From: Dicyema japonicum | Taxonomy: Eukaryota; Dicyemida; Rhombozoa; Dicyemidae | Reading direction: 5' to 3' | DNA length: 64,000 bases | Assembly (NCBI GenBank): GCA_011109175.1 | Contig: RDEW01000010.1 | Span: 355,837 to 419,836, forward strand | Shown here: positions 21,560-31,244 of the stretch, piece after piece | Layout of the letters: each line of letters begins with the position of its first letter | Position numbering within the stretch: the first letter of the stretch is position 1 | Position numbers and translations under genes: made by a program | Notes under the pieces: generated by a model | Database searches by the model: none | What the model was told of the DNA's origin: nothing | Seen by the model: the letters and a program-made list of their open reading frames with translations, nothing else

Positions 21560-23490
21560 AAGACAAGAGAGTTAACGGTTATAGAGGCTGCCCTGACTGC
21601 GTGACTATTCACTCTCAGGATAGCGAACGAGATTCGCTCAAATAACCAGCATCGATCACGAGGGTCTCCTTTTCGTGTGGCGATCCGATTCCCTAGACGA
21701 CTCAAGAATTCCAGCGTCGCAGGCGTAAAAGAACCAGACGTCTCAACGGCGATTGGAACAAANNNNNNNNNNNNNNNNNNNNNNNNNNNNNNNNNNNNNN
21801 NNNNNNNNNNNNNNNNNNNNNNNNNNNNNNNNNNNNNNNNNNNNNNNNNNNNNNNNNNNNNNNNNNNNNNNNNNNNNNNNNNNNNNNNNNNNNNNNNNNN
21901 NNNNNNNNNNNNNNNNNNNNNNNNNNNNNNNNNNNNNNNNNNNNNNNNNNNNNNNNNNNNNNNNNNNNNNNNNNNNNNNNNNNNNNNNNNNNNNNNNNNN
22001 NNNNNNNNNNNNNNNNNNNNNNNNNNNNNNNNNNNNNNNNNNNNNNNNNNNNNNNNNNNNNNNNNNNNNNNNNNNNNNNNNNNNNNNNNNNNNNNNNNNN
22101 NNNNNNNNNNNNNNNNNNNNNNNNNNNNNNNNNNNNNNNNNNNNNNNNNNNNNNNNNNNNNNNNNNNNNNNNNNNNNNNNNNNNNNNNNNNNNNNNNNNN
22201 NNNNNNNNNNNNNNNNNNNNNNNNNNNNNNNNNNNNNNNNNNNNNNNNNNNNNNNNNNNNNNNNNNNNNNNNNNNNNNTTCTTCATCGGGTGTGGAAATT
22301 CTTCCAAACAGTAAATTTCCGAAATATGACAAAGCTTTTGAATACTTCTCTTCTGAAAGTCCGCAATTGTAGATTTCGCATTTAGTGCAATTTAATTCTA
22401 GTCCAGCCTCCGACAGTGCTGTAATTATCACTTCTAAATCCCGGAAAACAGTATCCAGGAGTTCTCCGAGGACCGCATCATCAAGATACCATAGGTTGAG
22501 GGGCGAGCACGGAAGTTTGGTGATTTTCTCTATTGTAAGACAAAACAATAAGGGTCCAAGGGGATCTCCCTGTTGCACTCCAGAATACAAATAAATTAGG
22601 TTGTCCCCGAAAAGTAAGGATGAAGGTAGGCTGTATGACTGATTCACAAATTCGAAAATATTAGGGCATCTCTCAACACACGCCTCCAGGATATTGTCCC
22701 TTCTTAGACTATTGAAGGCGTTTTTGATGCCCAGTTTGACCAGAACATGTCCCCGGGAATCTTCTATACTGCGGTTTATGAATGTCCTCACTGAATGGAC
22801 AGCGGCCTCGCATTCCAAGTGAATACTGACGTTTTCTTGAGGGGGGTTCAAGAATTTTGTGACGAGTGGAATAGAATGTCTAGAGGAAATTTTAGCAGTC
22901 AGTTTTCTAAAGACAAATCCGACCGCAACTAGTCGTACTCCGCCTCCCTTTTTATCAAGGGCTATCAAATTGGCGGATAACTTCGGAAAGAACTCCAGAG
23001 ATGACCCGGTTCATAAGTTAAGTAATTGATTTTGTAAGACGAAGTCCTTGGTCTCCACGGGATAAAAGGTTAGATCCTTCAGGTAGCCAGACAGTTCTCT
23101 TGAGACGGAGCACTTCGACTTCCTCGTTATGACCACATGTCTCCCTCGTACGGCTAGAAGCCACGGGACAACTGGGGATGTGGATACCTCCCAAAAAAGA
23201 ACGAATATTGGTCCTCATGATGGTAGCGAGAGACTCCTTTTCGTGACCATCTCGATCAAGTCCCAGTGCGGAAAGCGCAAAACTGAATAAGCGCATCCAA
23301 TCATGTACTGCGTTAGTCCGGAGGGCATCTTCGATCGTTTTGGAAAGGGCCTCCGCAGCGACAAGTCGTACGGCCTTGGGAATCCTCACAGAGATAGTCC
23401 ATGAAGAACGTAATTCAGAAATGAGACGTAGGAATGTTTCAGGGTCCGTGGTTGATGAGTAATTAACAAGGAGAGTTATCATTGGCTGTA
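21560..23490 (-). mobile_element. RLE-type retrotransposon, longest RT copy, with assembly gap
   Basis: From 23482 downwards the N-terminal region reads ISVRIPKAVRLVAAEALSK followed by MRLFSFALSALGL. The RT then runs IALDKKGGGVRLVAVGFVF, HVLVKLGIKNAFNSLRRDN (palm), YSGVQQGDPLGPLLFCL, LWYLDDAVLGELL (the catalytic box is LDD rather than YADD) and LELNCTKCEIYNCGL. The 516-base N run hides the thumb and nuclease, and the frame resumes with FVPIAVETSGSFTPATLEF to its end near 21560. Two frame changes separate the N-terminal ORF from the RT. This is the most informative copy of the family in the window, but not intact. Confidence 0.85.
21763..22278. other. Assembly gap (516 N)
   Basis: A continuous N run inside the retroelement. 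Open frames crossing it in other phases are artefacts of translating N. Confidence 0.99.
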
Positions 23491-24171
23491 GAAAAAGCGA
23501 ACTGCCCAGCTAGTGATGTCTAAATAAGTTAATCTATCCATAATATAACATTATTTTAACTAATTATCTGAATCGCTAGTAATCGTTCTTTTACTCATAT
23601 ATGAATATAATACCAACCATCCTCATCCCCTTTCTCTATACTGGAGTTAACCAGTTCTTTTCTATCATCGAATGGTGCATCCACATATTTAATTCATGCC
23701 TCTTCCACAATTTGGTTCGAAGCAAATATGAATTCTTTATAGGAGACCTTAATCGCGTGCTTTTATTCAACCACTATATTTTATAAAGTTCATTTCAAGA
23801 CGACTGATTGAATGTAAGTCCTCTTGTAAGTCAGTTTCTCCAATGGATATCCATGTAATTCTTGAAGCATTAGAGACAATTCCATTCCAGGTGGAATTGT
23901 AGAGAAGTGAGAAGTGCAAGAAAGTCATACTTGTGACACTTATCGACGTCAATTTGTTTGAATCGATCCTATAAAGTAAAAGAAAATATCAGGTTGGTTA
24001 AATTGTACCCTAGTTTAGTTAATATCGACAAATCAACTCGTATCTCAACATCATGTGTCGATAATATTGACTGAACCGAGTACCCCATTAACTCTTTCGC
24101 NATCAACTCGTATGTGTCGACAATATTGACTGAACCGAGTACCCCATTAACTCTTTCGCCTATTTAACTTC
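23491..24171. other. Spacer with short duplicated segment around N 24101
   Basis: No gene is recognised. Bases at about 24031-24100 and 24102-24160 repeat the same sequence (atcaactcgtat, then a shared 'ttgactgaaccgagtacccc' block), separated by one N. This is another probable contig-join duplicate. Confidence 0.5.
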
Positions 24172-24187
24172 ATACATTCTGCAGAGA

Positions 24188-24485
24188 ACCGCGTGGCATA
24201 GTGGTTAGGTGTCGGGCAAAATGGCTTAGGTTACGGGTTTGACCTGGTGGAAAGTTCCACGCATCTACGATGCTAAAATGGCTTGACGAGTGACGCCGTC
24301 ATCAGTGGATATTCACTGGAGAACTGGATAGTTTAAAAAGGACCCACACAAAAGAAAAAGAAGTGAAGATCATTTTTTGGTTCTACGATAAGTTAGAATT
24401 AACTGTTCCTTACTTAAATAAAGTGTGTTTCCTGCCTATGCGGAGCTATAGATATTATGGCTATCGTGAAAAGACTGTTATTATT
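24188..24485 (+). mobile_element. SINE-A copy with 16-bp target-site duplication
   Basis: The element begins with a tRNA-like head (gcgtggcatagtggttaggt), runs through the SINE-A body (acgagtgacgccgtcatcag) and ends with the LINE-T-type tail (gctatagatattatggctat, then TTATTA repeats). It is flanked by perfect 16-bp direct repeats ATACATTCTGCAGAGA at 24172-24187 and 24486-24501. That length and the 3' repeat tail are diagnostic of target-primed reverse transcription driven by a LINE. The B-box region has a small deletion. Confidence 0.9.
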
Positions 24486-24756
24486 ATACATTCTGCAGAG
24501 ATGCAAATGTACACACTTCACCACTTTTTTGTGCCTTCAAAAATATTCAGTTTCACATTCTACTACACTGAGTTGCATATGAATCGTTTTGATGGACTAA
24601 GCATTAATACTCTCCTTGTCTGCAATTCCAACTCCATATTTAGAGACTAGAAATCCTATCAAATATTTTTAGGTCATCAAAAAAAACAAATGCTTAGCGA
24701 AATATGTTAGCATATTAGGATAAACTTGGTCGATCTGAAGTTTAGGGAACTTAGAA

Positions 24757-25300
24757 TTAAGGTTCTGCGAAAACAAATCGTTGTAGAGAAAATGAATTCT
24801 CTTGCAAAATTCCATGACTTAGCTTTACAGACCTACTTCTCTGATCGAAGTGGAGGTTTACAGTCCACTTCTTTACTACGCTCTTCTTAAACTTAATCAC
24901 CAAAAAAGGAATTCCAGAATTATCCAACACATGAAATAGAAAACCGTGTTCAACAGAGTCGAAGGTCTTTACTACCAATCCAGACGGAACAGAGGTCGTT
25001 ACCATACTCCTTAATACATAGATTAATATTGACATGTTTCTTAGCGCCTTGACATCGCTTTCTGGTCCAGAATTGGTTACCAAAAATAAACTGAACGAAC
25101 ACACATAATCAGAGTCCGACATTCATATATTTTGTTAAAAGTTTATATAAAATAGATACACAAGTTATAGGACGTAAGTCCTTCGGAGATAGCAACCATC
25201 CATTCTATCCAAAACACTACACATGCCTTGTCTTCAAACCCATATTGCGTAATATTTTTGTTTGTCGACGAAATTCTTTTAGAAACTCTTTCGACTCAGT
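24757..25300 (-). mobile_element. LINE RT fragment (GILQG type)
   Basis: A minus-strand frame of 121 codons contains VVKTFDSVEHGFLFHVLDN (palm A motif) and, 50 residues on, HGILQENSFSLQRFVF, corresponding to 'GILQGDSxSPxLFVL'. Upstream bases to about 25300 continue in the same style. It is a fragment with the catalytic box missing. Confidence 0.5.
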
Positions 25301-25955
25301 TTGTAGCACCAATTATTTTCGCGGTACTCTTTCCTGGACATAAACACAGTTATTTTTTTCCTTTGAACCCTAATAAATTTTCATTTTTTTAACTCTCCAT
25401 TTTTATTTTTCTTATATCCATAGGAACATAGGACATCCATAACTTTTTGCTTTTCCGTGTAAGGAGTTAATGTACAGGTTTAACGAATCTCCTCCGTTTT
25501 TTGAGAGTAGGTTTCCGAGTATTCCTAAGCACCGCATTTAATTTCTCAATTTGAAATTTGATTTCTTCCAAACATTTTTGAAATTGGAAATTTCACCAAT
25601 TTCTTTAATAGGAGATGCTTCTCTATCTTCTTCATTTTGACGTCTTCAATTCTTTTCAATGTCACTGGTTTGACCACATTCTCTTCAATTCGAACAAGTT
25701 CAGAATCTTAGAAAATTTGAAGTTGAACTCGCCGAGAACAAGGGCCTTAGCTTCACGGCACAGACAACGTGGGATACCTATTCTATTTCTGAAAATAAAA
25801 CAACATCCTCCATAATGGCAAACAAAGAATGTAAGTTAGTCGAGATAGAACAGTTCCAAGCAGTACGACATTTTCTAATATATTTTCCTGTGACCATATC
25901 TAGTTCCAGAGACGACTGTCCTGGTTCCATTACACCATCGGAATTATATTGTTGT
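25301..25955. other. AT-rich spacer, nothing recognised
   Basis: Short plus-strand frames exist but show no domain, no compatible micro-introns and no match to the repeat families seen elsewhere in the window. Confidence 0.4.
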
Positions 25956-26010
25956 AGCCGGGTGGCATAGTGGTTAGGTGTCGGGCTAAAGTGGTTAGAT
26001 ACTTTTTTTA
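25956..26010 (+). mobile_element. SINE-A head only (truncated)
   Basis: About 50 bases match the tRNA-like head of SINE-A (agccgggtggcatagtggtt and the following 'aggtgtcgggctaaa'), then similarity stops abruptly. A 3'-truncated copy is unusual for elements copied from the 3' end, so a later deletion or a rearrangement is implied. Confidence 0.7.
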
Positions 26011-26444
26011 TTTAATAGTTAAAAATGACTCGGTAAACATCGGTCTCAAGCTAATACACTGAGATCGAATTTCTTCTGCCAAAAATTGTAGGAACTTGCA
26101 CGTGTAGCTGCAATTATTAGTTAGATTATTGATCCTCGAACGTGACATCAAAGCTCAGTGACAAAATCTATTAATCAATTATTAAGAAGAATGTAAAATA
26201 TTGTTATTAACGTAAAAATCTAAATAATTTAAATACTGTTAATAATAATTGTAAAATAAATAATTTAAGTAATTTAATAGTAAAAGTACGCCAATCTTTG
26301 GTTTTGTTCCTTGTGTTGTTGAGGTTGTTGGAGCAAGTAGTTTTTAACCTGTTGAATAGGCTTTGAAGATCGAATAATATTAGTTTATTTATTATTTGCC
26401 ATAATAACATAAAATTTCAACAATATAATTATACTAGCATCTAG

Positions 26445-27517
26445 ATGAGAAGAGATACTGTTCAAACTGACCTAAGGAGGTCTCAGAGACCCGTGACCCA
26501 CGTCTTCAGAGGGTAGTTGTTCCTACAACACCTATTCATGATGTCCCCTCAATATGGAATGGTCATATTGACGTGCCTGACGTAGTTGAGGTTTCTGTCT
26601 CAATGCAGTTAGTATCCAAATCTCCTCGTGAATTCAGAAATGTTTGTCATAAAAATCTCATTTCTCAGGAATTACCGCCGAGATTACCATTGAAAGGCAG
26701 GATTTCTCCAAAGTCGACCATTAAGTTAATTAGCGAGATGACCAACTCTGTAAACAAAATGGTTTGAGTTTTTTCTAAATGGCAGGATGCTGTCCTCGTC
26801 ACCTTCAGACCCGAAACTGATAGCCAAGTCGCCAAATTTGAGGATTTAATCGAGTATCTGAAAGAAATCGATCGATGCGGGATTTTGGGACAACTAGGAA
26901 AAGTTGTTAGGGATTTCTACCTCTATCCTCTCTACTCCAACGAGCAGATTCCTCCCACATTGAGTAAGTATCTCCAGAAGGGTAACTTTATGGCTCATTT
27001 TAGATCTGTTTGGGCATGTGCCTAAATGTGGACTGCTGATAGGAATAATCCTAATGCCTCGAATCTCTCCTCCTCTCGTAGTTCCTTCCTTGTTGATGCA
27101 TTATTTCTTAATCCGATTAGGGCTCCAAAATATGTTAAACCTGCTAAAAAAGAGACCACCAAGGAGAGAGCCGTTGCAGCGAGTGAACCTATAGATATCC
27201 AAGCTCTGAATAAATCTCTAGATCTCCAGTTAGATATTTTGCTTAAAACCCATCTTAATGGTATACTAGGCACTAAACCTATTGTTACCGGTAAAGATGA
27301 CCCAGAGTACGTTCCAATATGTAAAAGAAAACGGGACTATGAAGAGGACGATGAAAATGCTAGTAAAAACCTAAAATATGAGCCTGAGTATATTAAACCA
27401 GTGAGTAAACCGAATAAGTCGAGTGAATCCTCGTTAGTCTATGAACCAAAATTGTTCATTCCTCGTGACGATAGTGTTTATGTGCCTGAGTTTTTTTATA
27501 GGCGCAAGAATATTTAA
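26445..27517 (+). CDS. SPOC-domain protein (DIDO/PHF3-like C-terminal half)
   Basis: The conserved block begins IWNGHIDVPDVVEV and LPLKGRISPKSTI, then crosses a 24-nt intron to DAVLVTFRPETDSQ, FEDLIEYLKEIDRCGILG and VVRDFYLYPLYSNEQIP. A roughly 40-nt intron follows, then HVPKCGLLIGIILMPRI. A 29-nt intron leads into a 130-residue basic/acidic tail containing repeated YVP/YEP motifs. This matches a SPOC domain of the DIDO/PHF3/SPEN-type; the WNG...M/VP start, the G.I.P block and the 'PLxxLLGLII' end are the family signature. SPOC domains read phosphorylated RNA polymerase II tails or bind co-repressors. No PHD or TFIIS-like domain is seen upstream, so the gene is either short or its 5' exons are unrecognised. 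The start at 26445 is a guess. Confidence 0.75.
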
Positions 27518-29204
27518 ACTTTTGTATTTTTAATTTTTTCTTATTATTTTCAAGTAATTCCATTTGTGGGACTTTTAAAATGAGATTAGGGTTGATGTTT
27601 ATTAAAAGGATCAGAAATATGTGTTATCGATGTTCATAATTGATTTTGGATATTCTTTATCTGCTACCTTCTTTTAAAATCTTCAGAGATATTTCGCACT
27701 TTTATCTCAGTTGAAATACGTTATTTATGCCTGGACTATTAATTTGCGTGTATTAAAAATGAAAGTCATGCTTAATGTTTGTAAATGACATAGATTTTCT
27801 AGGTATTCAGAATTGTCGCAAAATTTATTATTTTGAAAGGAATATGTATTATTCAATATTCCAGTTGTTCGATTGATATTCAGGAAGGAAGTTATAAGGT
27901 TAGTTGAGTGGGAAATAGAAGTATAAAAATTTTAGTCAAACACGTTCCTTGATAATAAAATAACCAGTCGTTAAGAATTACGTATGACTTGCATTTGTTA
28001 TTAATCACCATGTGCTCATGGATCTTAAGCATAAAAAAATACTTTTTATTTAGAAAAATTGTTTCATGTCCCCAAATTATCTAAATATACAAGCTAATTA
28101 GTCTATACAGCATGGGGATTAAGGTTCCCGGTCCACATAACACAATGATACATCCCCCATAGCCTCAAAGCCAATTTCCTAAACTTAATACATAGTGATT
28201 CTTTTTTATAAATGAAAATTCAAGTATAACTATTTTAGGTGATCTTACATTAAGCATCTCAATTTCAATCAAAATTAAACATCAAATATTACAAATACAA
28301 ATGTTACCACTGATAATGTTGCTACGACGTATTTTCAGAGAAATAGTTGGTTGAACGCTCAAATGAGTCAATTTTTTCAATCCCATTGTTATTCCGTGAA
28401 GATTCTTTAGATTATAACACGGAAACATACTTGGAGTCCACTTATATATGAACATTGTCGTGTTTGGTATTTTATACCATTTTTTCTCCCTATTATGTGT
28501 AATAGACAGTTACCATTTATTTTTAGGAACATAGGCCAACAAAGCAGTGTAATTTAAGCTGTCTTTTACTTTATTTCTCCCATCGATTCGATAACTACGA
28601 GACATAATATTTTTTTAATAATTAAATTAACAATTCAAATTAATAAAAATACTTTTATTTAAAATCAATTTATTGACAAGTTAGTGATTACTTCGGGAAT
28701 ACCTTTTGATTTCTTTTCTTCCGCTTAATGAGATGCTTAAGTTCTACATGCAGTCATGCCTGATTGAGGCTGGTCATTGTCACATGCTTCCGTTCAAGTG
28801 CCCAACAACACTCAAATACCTGGAACGCAATAAAATGATTGCAAATTATAGTCAAATGCATAGGTCGGTTACATTCCACGCATGTTCTACTTAATTGCGC
28901 GCTCAGTCAGACACGGTCCACATTACTTGAACCGCATGTTGCGTTCAAGATTAAAGTTATTATAGTTATCGCAAATCGGATTACTTATCGCAATTTGTTT
29001 ACACCCTCCATCGATGCACGAATATTGTGGTTTGCCGTTTAAGGTAATTTGATAGTCGAGCAATGATATTCCTAGGCAGTGTCATAGTAGTGCCAGGGTT
29101 GTAAAAATAAAAGCAAAAATATGGTAACAGTGGTTAGTATGTCATATTATAACAATGGTCCTGGATCCGATTCATTCTAATAGTTACTTGATTGAAGGGT
29201 TCTC
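27518..29204. other. Long AT-rich spacer, no gene recognised
   Basis: About 1.7 kb with short frames only. None has domain features or splice-compatible continuation. It holds the 3' flank of the SPOC gene and otherwise nothing I can name. Confidence 0.4.
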
Positions 29205-29420
29205 TTAGTTTTTTTCATTATCTCCCTTAATTCTACTATGGTAGCACATGTGATCTATCTTTTAGATGACACCCAGCGTCAAGATGTCACGCAACAAATC
29301 ATTTGTTCTTCCTCACACCAATGAATGGCTCACCACAACCGGAAGCGATGGATACTTTCTCCTATTTCCCCCTGTTTCTTGTGCGTGATTTTGGAAGGTC
29401 TCATATGCACTGTGGGAATT
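29205..29420 (+). mobile_element. SINE-B copy, diverged, tail missing
   Basis: It shares the SINE-B body order seen at 48.6 kb: a 'tctcccttaattctactatgg' start, gtgatctatcttttagatga, then 'cccagcgtcaagatgtcacg', a ggatgttt-type 'atttgttcttcctcac' block and a 'gatggatactttctcct' block. Similarity fades before the tail. Confidence 0.55.
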
Positions 29421-29459
29421 ACATAAATTTAATTAGTTTACTATAAAATTCATATTTCT

Positions 29460-29800
29460 CGTACGCGTGTGCTTCGTGGGGACATTCATTATCATGGACG
29501 AACACTAAGAAAATTGAGGACGTTCAAAAAAAGGCTTTCAGAATGACGGAGCGGTGGTCTTGTGGGAGACACAGAACCAGACCGACTACTCTGGAGGCTC
29601 TCATTAAACAAAACTCCGGCATGCGGTAAGGTGGCTCTCCAAATAAAGTCATCCGCCCTGTACGAGCTTGTGTGGGTACGAGGGAGGAGCACCGGGAAAG
29701 AATGAGGATTTTGGCGGAGCGCATCGGGATCACGTGATAGTTAGTTTTGGTTTTACCGTGGTCTTGGGTGTTAAATAAATAATTAATTAAATTTTTTTAA
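29460..29800 (+). mobile_element. LINE 3'-terminal fragment
   Basis: The plus-strand frame reads CASWGHSLSWTNTKKIEDVQ then KKAFRMTERW, the 'WG...L..LQ.KA.R' end of a Jockey/CR1-type ORF2. It is followed by a short C-terminal stretch and the tail gggatcacgtgatagttag, accgtggtcttgggtgtta and an AT-rich end. The same tail caps the duplicated segment at 14.56 kb. Confidence 0.6.
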
Positions 29801-29861
29801 TTAAATGGATAAGTTATTTATAGATTAAGGTAGTCCAATTTCCCATTGGCTACTTGGTCGG

Positions 29862-30097
29862 TGGTTTCTCTGTTCTTTCGTTCAACCAGAGAGGTGTTAT
29901 GAGATTCGCCCTCTCTCGGGGGGTCATTTTCCCTCCGCACCATTAATCGAAAGTTTTCAAAGTTAAAGAACTGTTTCTCTCTCTTATGGTTTGGATTGAC
30001 TTGGAAAGATTGTGAAAGGTCTCCATTTTCCGTCCGTGGAAACTGGATACTTTTAATTTTTTGTTAATTTCATTTTGGTGTATCCGGGATTAATAAG
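29862..30097 (+). mobile_element. SINE-B copy
   Basis: It shows the SINE-B start (tttctctgttctttcgttca), a diverged middle, 'ctggatacttttaatttttt' and the diagnostic 3' end ggtgtatccgggattaataa. Confidence 0.6.
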
Positions 30098-30180
30098 ATA
30101 AACTTAGTAATGACACTTTCGGGTATTATCGACTTTCGTTGTTTTAAGCTATTCAACGTAAACAGGAGTTAATTCTAAAT

Positions 30181-30640
30181 TTAGAAGACATCCGAAAAAA
30201 TCACCATGAAATTACAAAAACCGTATTTATTCATAAAACACAGTATTCTTTTATCCTTTTCTGTATAAGACACATTACATCTTGATGACTCAGCGAAAAA
30301 GTGACCCATGAGAAACACGCTTTTACAATGTGGACATGTCCTATCTCTGGATAGAGTTAAGGTTAACATCCCTTCGCTTGTCTGGACCACTGAGACTCGT
30401 TATGTGCATGGAGGACCCATGGAAACGACTAAGTTGGTAGCAGGCTTCCCAGGCTTCCACAATGTAGAAATGATTTGACTCTAAAACCAACGCATTGAAA
30501 TGCAGCAGAAACATCACAGTAATCAACAGTAGAAATATCGAAAGTGAACGATAATTGCTTGATGGACAGTTAATTTTTGGACCATTCGTCTTTGAAACAT
30601 CACTCATAGGAAGCATGTCACTGAATCTGCTAAACATCTT
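30181..30640 (-). CDS. Possible small single-pass membrane protein, unrecognised
   Basis: The minus strand carries a 98-codon frame from ATG 30637. It has a hydrophilic start, one strong hydrophobic segment at residues about 33-52 (LSIFLLLITVMFLLHF), and then a VEAWEACYQLSRFHG stretch. An overlapping frame (30390-30181) continues with RTCPHCKSVFLMGHFF and KYGFCNFMVIFSDVF. A micro-intron could link them, but none that I tried keeps the phase cleanly. A type II membrane protein is possible, and chance is not excluded. Confidence 0.3.
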
Positions 30641-31244
30641 TCATCGCGAAAAGGAAAAATGATAGAAAGTAACTGGCTCATTGAATTTATTGCCTTGCAA
30701 ATCGTCAGGGGAAATGCGTTCTAAATTATGGGAGCAGCCAGTTGTTAACTGTTGCTTTAAATTTTAGTATTGCTGTTATGGAAATCAAATCAAAATATGC
30801 ATGAAATCACTAATTCAGAAAGACCCGGTAATATAAGTAAAACCACAAAGGGAATCTATTTTGTGTGTAATGATATAGAACTAAAATAATGAATATTATC
30901 TATCCAAGTGTCTACAATGACAAAATGACGCACGACATTCATAAAATTTATTGATTACCAATAAGTCTTTGTTTACGAATTTCGAAATAGCTGACACCAT
31001 TCTCAGTGGGAAGAGCAGTAAAAGATTACCACCCTGTCAGTGTCTGCCTCCTAGATCTCTCATCAAGCTAGTACATTCATTTTATCTCTCGATCCTGAAG
31101 CAATAAAATAAATAAAAATAAAATTTCATAGATTAAAGAATAATTATTAATAATCAAAACTCAAATTTATTTAAAATATCCGTGGAAGATAAATTTAATA
31201 TTAAAATTAGTTGCTAGGAGACAATTATTAATTTAGTGAAATTA
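30641..31244. other. Spacer upstream of the CEP97-like gene
   Basis: No gene or repeat family recognised. The 3' portion is AT-rich and presumably contains the promoter of the gene starting at 31245. Confidence 0.4.

Noticed and set aside
21538-22968. A single 476-residue protein
   Set aside because: The frame runs through 516 N bases. The RT and the C-terminal tail are real, but the continuity between them is unproven.
28706-29042. Two overlapping 62-67-residue ORFs
   Set aside because: No similarity to any family I know, no micro-intron continuation and overlapping phases. Probably chance in a spacer.
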